Shown piece after piece: positions 34,942 through 43,469 of a DNA stretch of 64,000 nucleotides. A model generated the notes under the pieces. That model did not search any database, was not told the DNA's origin, and was given only the letters and a program-made list of their open reading frames with translations. Positions within the stretch are counted from its first letter, which is position 1; every line of letters starts with the position of its first letter. This DNA comes from Isoetes taiwanensis (lineage: Eukaryota > Streptophyta > Lycopodiopsida > Isoetales > Isoetaceae), in NCBI GenBank assembly GCA_021234155.1, contig JAJEKV010000002.1, forward strand, positions 16,405,428 to 16,469,427. The letters run 5' to 3'. Made by a program: the position numbers and the translations under genes.

Positions 34942-36949
34942 ATGGTGAAGAAGGTTGTTAATCCGCCGGCTCAGCCAGCAATTCCAATGGATGCCATGCG
35001 CAGGGTAAGCAAAATGCAAATCCAATTTTGATGGCTTATGGTGCCCTGTTAATTTGTTTTTCTTGATTTCTTTTAGCCCAGAAGGAACGTGCCCCTAAGA
35101 CCCGACCTGGCTGATTGCCGAACTGAGGAGGACTTCCATGCCTACGCGGGTCTATCAAACGAGGGTGTGCATCCCTCTCAATTTCGAACGGATGTGATAT
35201 CTGCAGCAGAATATAATGAGGTTTGGGACACCAATGGTGTCATTCCGAACAAGACATCCATCGACAAAATAAGGCCAGAGCACGAAGAAGCTCTAATTGA
35301 GCTGTTGAGCAAGATATACCCAGAAGGATTGAAGAACAGAGAAGTAAGGAAGACGGTTTCCTTTTTATTTGCATTCAACAACTGCAAGAGGGCCAAGCAG
35401 GATCCAGAAAATTTCAAGGTCAATTGGGCAGCAGTGGCAGCAAAAAGCAGAGCCTATTCGAGCAAGGTCAAGAGTGAACCAAAGACACGGGGTGGCCCCG
35501 CGGAACACAGCAGAGCCCAAAGAAATCACAGCAGACAACAAAGACTGAAAAGCATTGCGAGAAAAGCCTACCGGCCAGTAATCTGCCAGAAAATTAGAAG
35601 GGAGGTTGTCATTCAGAGTACTTCAATGTGTCCAGCAAAGATTCTCGGCTTTTATGGGGAAAATATTTCCCGTCCCGGAAAGCATGATCCAAGATATGCA
35701 GGAAGCCCTAAAATTGCAGCAGAATGACCTAGTGTCAAAGAAGGAACAGGCTGCACAATCTGAGGCAAAGGGAAGCTTCTTCTCGGCTGCAGAGGGGAAG
35801 TTGAAGACCATAAAGGATAATATTGCACGCCTTCAAGCTAATCGCCCGATCCTAATGCAGGTGTGTCTCACGAGATTCATACTTTGGAGAGGGAGAAAGA
35901 TATGGCAGAATATATGTTGAAGTCCCTACTTGAAATGGGGGGTGGGCCAATAGATCAAACCTGTGTAGAAAAGGTGGCTGCACTAACTGCTGAGATTGCC
36001 AACAACGAGTCCCTCCTTGCAAAAGCCCAGCAGCACTTAAAGAATGTCACCAGGCTGAGGGAGATGACCAAGAGAAATGATCAGCTGGTCAGCATCACTC
36101 CAATACCATTCCGATTGCCAATTGGAGATGAGGAGAGATGCTCCACCTGTGGTCTTGCATTCCAGGATGATTACACCCTCAGCCTGCGGATGAAATGTGG
36201 ACATCATTATCACGTTAGCTGCACCAGTTTGCTCATGGAAAAAGGATGCTGCCTCGAGTGCACAGAGACCATTCCTACTGGCTTAGTGCAGGAAATAGGT
36301 AAGCTTAATACAGTAAAGCAGGAAGTGTTGCATGCTGGAACAGCTCACAAAACCGAGAAGAAGATAATTGATGTTGATGAGCATGTAGACACAACTCCTG
36401 GTAGCAGCAGGAAAAGGAAACAGCAAATCACACCAAAAAGTAAAAGGACCCCAGGATCAGCCAAGCACAAGTCCACAAGGGTTCACACTCCACAGCCAAG
36501 ACATGGGAAAAAAGGTACATGCCTGTTTTCAGGCTCTGATTTTGAATTGACAAAGATCGAGAAGGTCGTAGACATTGGACAAACAAACTACCAAAGACTC
36601 TTCAAAGACACCGGCAAAGACTTGGCAAAGACAGTCTTTGGAGACATAAAAGCATTTGAATCCAAGGGAGATTCAAGTAGTAGTGATGGTGCCAACAATT
36701 ATAGTATAGTTCCAAATTCGCGCATTTTGCCTCTACAAAGGCCTCCTCTAACACCGTTCTTTGCAGGGGAAGGAAAACGATGGCGAAGATGTCGGCAATC
36801 GATTCGACGGTCGTTAAGCGGTGTGAACAAAGTTGACACCGGTCAAGGGCCGTGAAGGTTGTGGAAGAAGAAAGTGAGGGTGAGTCAGAAAATGACCTTG
36901 ATGAGGACGCCCCCATAGAAGTAGCATTTGGAAAGAAAAACATGGCTAA
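34942..36949 (+). CDS. Gene A: coiled-coil protein with RING-H2-like zinc finger
   Basis: Exon 1 is 34942-35004 (MVKKVVNPPAQPAIPMDAMR, then R), followed by GTAAGC; exon 2 starts at 35077 after TTTTAG, in phase. The N-terminal 150 residues (RPDLADCRTEEDFHAYAGLS onward) are a globular region of unknown family. A coiled coil follows (about 35660-36060). A finger at about 36139-36262 has CSTC, CGHHYHVSC and CLEC, fitting a RING-H2 pattern, so a ubiquitin or SUMO ligase role is possible but not shown. The tail is basic, then acidic, and ends AFGKKKHG and a stop. Frames change near 35461-35606 and at a GT repeat near 35863. The first zone is full of the CAAAG-type errors seen throughout this block, so the true gene may be intact. 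The duplicated block contains only its last 100 codons. Confidence 0.65.
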
Positions 36950-37302
36950 TGTAATTTTGCCTTATGTATTTCGGGCAAGCAAACCTTGATTTTGCAAGAC
37001 AACCCTAAACCATCAGCCAAAAGGTTTTTGTTCAAACAATTAATATATTTGATCCCCTGTTTTATTCCACCTTTAATGTGCAAATTTTGGTTTGGATTAT
37101 TCAACTTAGGATTTCAGAAAAACTTGTCTCGCAGAAAAAAGAAGGCAGCCAATGGTTATACTTAGTGAATCGATGAAGAAGACAATACTGAGATAAAGAA
37201 GTGCCAAAGACAAACTCTAACATACAAAAGGTTAATCATTATCCCTGTTATATTTCAGAATGTGTTTCAGAATTTCAGTTGTTAATTGCAGCTCATCCTT
37301 GC

Positions 37303-38341
37303 ATGCGGAGAACAAGACAGTCGCGGAATGAAGAAACCGAGGACAAAGGCAAAGCAAGGGTTCGATAGCCGGAAACACCCATACATTGGGGCGTGGAGAT
37401 ACCAATAAGGATGAATCGACTATGGCTATCAGCACTCTCCATCATCCGGTAGCAAAGATAAAGCAGAGTCCAAAGAAGGTTGCAAAGATCGCCCAAAGAC
37501 CTCCCGATAGCACTTCCCGCCAGAGTCCAACACACATTGCAAAGACGCACAAGCACGATGCAAAGACACATCGACCGGCGGTGGTTGCAAACGCCCAAGG
37601 ATGGACACCCGCACGAAAGTTGATGGTCTTTGGACGTAAATGGTGTAATCGGCACGCATAACAATGAGAGGAGAATGAACGGGAAAATCTTGCCTCCACC
37701 ACAAACCAAGCATGTTGTAAAAAGAAACCGCAAATAAGTACCTCATTTGCGCACTGTGGTATCATGAGTTTGTGGAGTGGGCGCAGAGGTTTGATATTGT
37801 TATTTGGAGTGCTTTCTCTTCGGAACACAAGGGATATGGTGGATGCATTGTTCCCTGATTTGCAGACCAGATTCTTGAAGGTTTATGGTCAAGAGCATTG
37901 CTATGCATGCAAGCATCCAAACAGACCAGAAAAGCAGATTTTTTTCAAGGAGTTGAAGGTTGTACTTGAGGATTTTCCTCAAAATCATGGTATGATTTTC
38001 TTGGTTGATGACAGCCTACACAAAGGGTTTCTAAACCCTGCACACACAACCCTTCCCATTATGCCTTTCAAGGGGCAAGAAGAGGACAACTTTTTGCAGA
38101 AGTTTGTGTGTCCAACTTTGGAATACTTGTCTTCCCATGCTGTACAGGAAACGATCTCACAGGTTGACATCACTGATGCATGGTTGGAAGAGGAGACAGT
38201 TGTAGTCTTTGGATTACTTGCCTCAACAACTATCTTGTCTCGGCCTACTATATCCTCAATGCTCCATTAGAAGTACAAAGGCAGCTGCTGGGCACCCTTC
38301 CTGGCGACCAGCATGACTCTGAAGACTTCGATGACTCATGA
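37303..38341 (+). CDS. Gene B: FCP1/NIF-type HAD phosphatase-like protein
   Basis: The ATG at 37303 is chosen because copy 2 has MRGE there and coding style begins at once; it could also be a later exon, since TTGCAG lies just upstream. After a Gln/Lys-rich region, KLMVF followed by a damaged x-Asn-Gly-Val (about 37618-37640) sits where the FCP1 family has its first motif (plants often have DLNGxL). Then come HEFVEWAQRFDIVIWSAF (37768-37815), NTRDMVDALF, FFKEL, and FLVDDSLHKGFLNP (about 37998-38040), which carries the acidic pair of motif IV. The true C-terminus is in the next frame, CLNNYLVSAYYILNAPLEVQ, ending with acidic SEDFDDS at 38341. FCP1-type enzymes remove phosphate from the RNA polymerase II tail. 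Whether the first aspartate is present cannot be read because that site is corrupted in both copies. Confidence 0.65.
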
Positions 38342-38671
38342 AGTAACCATTGTACAGTACTTTTTTGTAATATATATGTATGATTACTTTGTCTTATCTT
38401 CAGTATTGAGTGACATTGAGTGATGTTCTAATCTTGAGTGTACAATTTTCTGTAATATATATCAAGCTTACTCTCCAATACTACAAGCATTGTTTCCAAT
38501 ACTAAGATACTCCAATAATTCAAACCAATACTACAAACATTGTCTTAGGGGCATTGTCTCCAATACAATGATCAAAATTTGAGACAAGTACACAAGTAAC
38601 TACAGATTTGTTACAATGATAAAACAACTAGGCCAAGCATATTCAACCTTCATATGGCAGACTGTCAAGGA

Positions 38672-41600
38672 TCATCTGGTGAGTAGCCTGTTCAAGGGAA
38701 AATCTGTTGGTGCCGTGAATCGATTCATCTCAAACTTGATAGCCGATCACGATGATGATCTTTGGAAAGTCAGGCCTTTGTCTTCAAGTAGCTCCCAACT
38801 ACCATCTGGCTGGGCAGCATAGTACAAACCAGCCAACACATGTTCATCCACATTGAAGGTCTGACCCCAGCTATCCTTGACATTTGACCACATAGAAATT
38901 TGACTGCATTCTCCCCGATTTCCCCGCGGGCTACAACAAGACAAAGTTATCACCTTCCCCACGTTTCGGGATAGCCATTCTCCATCACCTTCAAAAATGC
39001 CTCATCGATTTGGTCTTCATTACCTTCACCAAGAGACTTATCCGGCTTTAGTGTAACATATTTCCAATTCTTCAACTGTGCTTGTTCACACAAGATGACC
39101 GATTTCCTTTCAAAAGCGGTTACCACGTAAACAACTTAAACCTCTATGAGCCACCCTTGTGCTTGATTTGGCCAAGTATGTCCGGATGTCGTGGTATTTG
39201 CTTGGTCCCTTCCACGCATACCAAATCCGGTCTGTCCTATCAACATCATCCTTTCCAATTACCCGAAGTACCGCGAAGGAAACAACAAGTATTGCATCTC
39301 ACGACAAAGATAATACAAAGACTACTCATCACAAGACAAACAGTTCACGTGACAAAGACTTAAAGCGGATGAAAGCACTATTCAAAGACATTCTGGCTAG
39401 CTTTCTGTGCAAAGACTACTCAACGTATCACGCCAGATGAAAGCATAATACCTTTTGATGTCCCCGTTGTTGGTACCTTCATTCCAGCGAAGGTTGCGAA
39501 TTCACATGCATCGGCAGAAGCACCCTAAATCTCACCCCATCATACTTGAGTCGCTCTCTAGTGAATGCCCCTTTAAGGACTCCCGCCTTGCCCATCGTGG
39601 CTCTCCCCTTACCATGGGCTGTCCCAAAGAAATTCCATACTATTTCCTTCCCTAGCTCATGGTGATATCTTGGTAGGAAATAGAATGGCGGGCAGATTTG
39701 AATTGGCTAGAACAACCATCCGACCAAACTATATGCCGGAGAAATCTACACCATTTGATACAAGCCATGAATTGTGCTTTCTAAGACAAGGTTTGCAAAA
39801 AAAGAGTGTCATGAAGCTTGTCATCACTCAAGTAAAATGGGTTTCCTTCAATAGCTTTTCGATCCCTGAATTGATGTCCATCCTATACGTGATGTGGACG
39901 AGAATTGTTATCGGTCATTGTGCCAATGCCGGCTTTGAACCTCCCTTTGTATTTTTATCTTTGTAATTCTCTCGCAAAATCAATTACGTAAACAATGGTG
40001 TCATCTTGGATATTGTCCGGGCAACTCGAATTGCATGGCCCGCCATCTAGCCCCTCAGAATTGTGTGGCACCTAATATCTTCAATGTGGAACACAGATAT
40101 GAAATGAAATCCTTCAATGGCGTTCTCTTGTAAGACAATGAGGACTGGCTTTGGTCCTTTCTTTTTTCCCCTTGCCATTTGAGGTCTCATCTTGTGCATA
40201 GGTTTTAGTCAGGTCCCACCAGCTTGCTTGGATTTCTTACTTTTGTTTCCCTTCTTCTCAACTTGTGGCCGCAGCCTTCAGTCGTGGTCCCACCAACTAC
40301 CTTGGATTTCTTACTTTTGTTTCCCTTCTTGGTGGCATTGGCTCTTTTCTTTCTCACGCCACACGGCACCTCCTTGGTAACTAGATGCAACTCCACCAGC
40401 CTCTTCTCGTCTCCACGGAATCAGACAAAGGTCTCAGAGCATAAAACGGAAGATTAGCGCAAGTTGAAAGCACAAAAGCGGTTTTCCGGATGACAAAGAC
40501 ATATCAAGAGATGTTGCGGCATGCAATAAAGAGAGTATTACCTTTTCAAACGTCTTCCATTCAAGCAAGAACTCATGATTCTCTCTCTCTTGGACATATA
40601 GGAAGAGTTTTTATGCCACACTTCCGACATGTATGCGCATCAAGCGGTCATGTTTATGCCATTCTTCACCCTCGCTCTTGTTGCAAAACCACGACCCTCC
40701 GAGCTTCGGCTGGTTGAGTCATACATATATTGGCTGGCCGAACCGCCTCACCAGTCCACAGACCTCGCGCAGTGCACTTGCACTCTTCACCATGAAATCC
40801 GGGGCCACGACCTTAATGCATTCGGGGCTACCCCGGCATACTTCAACTTCATATGGTATATGCAACAACAGGGTTTCCCTTTCTCGATACTTTCTTTACA
40901 TAAATAGGCTTCAACTTCTCGAAAGCCTTTAAGCAAACAGGTGTTCGGGATGTGCCTTTTGTATTGTTGAAATAGCTCCAAATTGAATGGTGGCCGTTGG
41001 TTAGAAATATTTATGCAACAATAGCAAAGAAAAAATTTGTATGGAAACTTATACCTGTGTGACCTCCATAAGGTGCAAGGGATAAGAAATTCGGAAGCCT
41101 GACTCTCCAACAGTGTTCACAACATCTTTCTTGCAAGGAGAGACTCTGCTATTTTGTTTCCAGAATTTTGTTATGCTTTGCTTGCAAGCTGTGGGTGAGA
41201 GAATCGCACCTCAACCTCCTTTGGAAGCTAGACCACGGACCATTTCCAAGGATGGCTTCCGATTTTCTTAATGCGGCAGTTGCAATTGTTGACCTCATGC
41301 AACCTATCATAAGAAATATTGCACATTAATCAATGAACATATCTCATCCAGATCACTCGCCAGATACAAGCACTTAAAAGCACTTAAAAGCACGAAGAAG
41401 CTACTGGGCATGAAAGCAAGAATTAGATGCACCTAACAGCCCTGCCATAGTGGAATTGCATCTCGATTTTGTGGAAGAAGCCATCACCAGTGTCGAGGTT
41501 CTGGCTCTCCAAACATCATGGTTCCTTTGCCTCTTTGTGGCTGCCATTGTCTGTTTCAAGTTGTTGAGCGGCACCCCACGCCTTTGCACTCCTTTGGATT

Positions 41601-42106
41601 TGGCAAAATTCCGTGTTCTCGAGATTTCCATTTTCGTGGTGATGAACCACCCTCTTCATCACATCGGCCTTGAGTTGGGTGAATGTTTTTGGTGAGCTTA
41701 TTGAAGTAATCAACTACTTGCTTGGCTATTTCTTGCCTGCGTCTCATGCTCGAGATCCTCCCGTTCACATTTGCTTTTCTCATCTTATTCCGTAATCAGT
41801 ATTTCTCTTTTTCGCGCATCCAATTTCTTGTAAATTGCGGAGGAAACCGGATCTTCACTTGATATTTCCCGTGTTGCATTGACATCCAACAAATCGGAAC
41901 AACGTATTGGGATTCATCAGGCCGAAAATCCAATGCTAAACGTGTGATTGCCTCCAGGCCGGTATCAGGGAGCGCCATGAAATTCCTGAGAGAGGGAGGA
42001 TAAGTGAATTGGAGGGAGAAATTTCGCGGGCCATGACGAAGTAATCCAATTTGCAACGTACTACCACACCACTCGCGCGAAAATCCAGCCAAAAGCCCAC
42101 AATCAT
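38672..42106 (-). CDS. Gene C: large DDE-like protein, candidate transposase
   Basis: Start ATG at 42106 (MIVGFWLDFRASG), 186 bp inside the right end; stop at 38674-38672. In order on the minus strand: an N-terminal region (DESQYVVP; YKKLDAAKRE; EIAKQVVDYFNKLTKNIHP), RVSPCKKDVVN (about 41130), a 79-bp intron 41054-40976, LFQQYKRHIPNT, PCCCIYHMK (about 40860), Cys/His clusters, a Lys-rich double repeat (KKGNKSKKSK), then the core, best read in copy 2: LSDDKLHDTLFVQHC, VWSDGCSSQFKSARPFYF and FFGTAHGKGEHDG. A Cys module (CFCGNC..W..CVNKHRLKNW, about 39150) and a C-terminal GDNFAVV-type domain follow. SDG Asp and GKGE Glu are 38 residues apart, as in DDE enzymes. From memory the family matches large uncharacterised proteins of cnidarians and other aquatic organisms. 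Many shifts coincide with CAG/CTG errors. Confidence 0.7.
40976..41054 (-). other. 79-bp intron of gene C
   Basis: The minus strand reads GTCACACAG, then GTATAAG, and the intron ends TTTGGAG before CTATTTCAACAATAC. Joined, the protein reads MEVTQ then LFQQYKRH, in frame. The decayed relative at 21.8-26.4 kb has an intron at the same place. Confidence 0.6.
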
Positions 42107-42241
42107 TTTCCTAACGGCTCGTTCGTGAGGTGGACGTGCGAGTACATGAAGGGCGTAAAAAGAAATGACGGGCAGTTACGCCCATCAGCACCCAGATTAA
42201 GCAAAAGCAGGGGTGCTGATAGCGGGCTAAAACCCTGCTAT

Positions 42242-42265
42242 AAGCATGCGTCCGGACGCATGCTT
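42242..42265. repeat. Perfect 24-bp palindrome at the right subterminal
   Basis: AAGCATGCGTCC is followed at once by its exact complement, directly adjoining the right terminal repeat. A weaker inverted pair, AGCAGGG and CCCTGCT, lies just inside at about 42210-42240. The same palindrome is present in copy 2 at about 52648-52671. Confidence 0.9.
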
Positions 42266-42292
42266 TTGCTACCCACCAGCATACTTTCACCC
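42264..42292 (-). repeat. Right terminal inverted repeat (29 bp)
   Basis: Exact complement of the left repeat, ending ACTTTCACCC and followed by AAAG at 42293-42296. Confidence 0.9.
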
Positions 42293-42296
42293 AAAG
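42293..42296. other. Target-site duplication AAAG, right
   Basis: Matches AAAG at 34605-34608. Both lie at the same codon position of the interrupted ORF1 (CTTTG on the minus strand). Confidence 0.75.
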
Positions 42297-43020
42297 TAGC
42301 TGTAAGAATGTCAAACTTGTTCTCTAGGTCTTTTTGAAGCAAATTGACATAGAGAGGAAGACGTGCTGGACGAGGGACCTTGGAGAAATCATCTGGGGTC
42401 AACGCCTCAGCAATCCGCTCCCTTTCATCATCCTGAGTTGAACCTCCAACGCACGTTGGAGGTGTGGTTGAGCGATATGCACTTCCAACACCTGTAGCAG
42501 ATGCAATCTGCTCCCCCGCAGCACCATGTGGTGAACCTCCAACGCGTGTTGGAGGTTCATCTGGGTTAATTGCACTGCCAACACCTGTAACGGATGCAAT
42601 CAGCTCTCCATCATCATGTGTTGAACCTCCAACGCATGTTGGAAGTTCGTCTGGGCCATTTGCTCCACCAACACCTGTGGGAATTTGCGATGGACAATGC
42701 TTATCCCGTTGAGAGTAAAGATGCAATGCCCTATTTAATGTCTATTGTTTAAGATGAGCATCTTTATTGAGAGATCGAGTCACATCACCTTTGTAACCGT
42801 TATCTTTGTTCGTGGATCTGAGAGACTTCAAGGGGTGACGAGCAGGCCCTGACGGATTTGGCTGATCAAAGGGATTAATAACCACCATAAAAAAATCCCC
42901 TAGCTGCTTCAAAGGAATTGAAGAAGCCATTACTTCCAGAGGGCCGAAATGGGCTGATCTATAATAGTAATCAGTCCCGAAATCAAAAAGTCCAAAAAGC
43001 TGAAATGTATAAGGATGCAA
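42297..43020 (-). pseudogene. L1-like ORF1 protein, N-terminal third
   Basis: The minus-strand frame begins at 43020; the more likely Met is MASSIPLKQLGDFF near 42928. A single in-frame TAG at about 42742 is followed by continuation in the same frame. Three tandem repeats of about 32 residues (TGVGG or TGVGS, then PPTCVGGS) precede LPLYVNLLQKDLENKFDILT. At the AAAG site the transposon begins. Across the insertion the next codons are LHMQQQEMTQF at 34606, in frame, leading into the coiled coil and RRM. The frame after the insertion point (ESMLVGSK) is transposon sequence. Confidence 0.65.
42430..42690. repeat. Minisatellite, about 96-bp period, three units
   Basis: Each unit contains CAACACCTGTA and AACCTCCAACG..CGTTGGAGGT, the latter an inverted repeat. 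It encodes the triple repeat in the ORF1 N-terminus on the minus strand. It recurs at about 52840-53090 in copy 2, with CAG/CTG-type differences. Confidence 0.8.
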
Positions 43021-43385
43021 ATGGTCCGAATCATATGTCCTTGAAAAGATCCAGACATAAGCTTTCCAATGAGCCCGAAATCACCTGATTCTGATGTCTC
43101 TAGCTCAAGTTAGGAGCTCGAGAAGTTTTGCCGTCGGGCATCAAAAAGGCAGAGCGCCAAAGGAGCGCCAAAAGAAGTGATAGAAGAACAAATGCACTTT
43201 CAAATACACATAGAACTAAAATATAGAGGATATCGGAGACTGCAGGGCGACCCGATAAGCAAGAACAATGAACCATAAAATGAGAAAACGAAAAATTGAA
43301 TATAGATATGACAAACAAGCTCCAATATGATAAGAGGGAAGGAGCTCAAGAGAACGCCGATGATTGCAAAAGAGGAAGGAGGCAG

Positions 43386-43466
43386 TATAAATAGGAGATG
43401 CAAGGTAATGCGTCGCCATCCAAGGAATGTCGGTTCTAGCAATAGAACCGTGGCATTCCTAGGATG
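43386..43466 (+). promoter_or_regulatory. TATA box followed by a 50-nt hairpin (copy 1)
   Basis: TATAAATA at 43386-43393 is followed about 25-30 bases downstream, where a transcript would start, by an inverted repeat at 43417-43466. The arms are CATCCAAGGAATG, T, CGGTTCTA and TAGAACCG, TGG, CATTCCTAGGATG, around a loop of a few bases. The same unit occurs in copy 2 (hairpin 53830-53879) and, partly, at 58389-58505. It looks like a promoter with a structured RNA 5' end, perhaps from an LTR or non-autonomous element. Confidence 0.5.
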
Positions 43467-43469
43467 GGT

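Larger units (their letters stand above)
34609..42292. mobile_element. Three-gene DNA transposon, apparently complete (7,684 bp)
   Basis: Perfect 29-bp inverted repeats (34609-34637 and 42264-42292) begin GGGTGAAAGTATGCTGGTGG and are flanked by AAAG on both sides. The interior holds gene A (plus), gene B (plus) and gene C (minus), with short spacers and B and C convergent. Joining the flanks across one AAAG restores the reading frame of an L1-like ORF1, which independently proves the ends. Gene C is DDE-like and is the likely transposase. A 4-bp target duplication is a property of Sola-type transposons, among others, so Sola is the first comparison. Genes A and B are not standard transposon equipment that I know of. 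The right part, from 36631 on, is duplicated in tandem together with its flank. Confidence 0.85.

Noticed and set aside
34609-42292. Polinton or giant-virus insertion
   Set aside because: The unit is only 7.7 kb with 29-bp ends, and there is no DNA polymerase, packaging ATPase, capsid or integrase gene.
42111-42337. Open frames of 67 and 70 codons over the right transposon end (repeated at 52517-52743)
   Set aside because: They overlap the terminal repeat and palindrome on both strands and are identical in the copies only because the DNA is duplicated.
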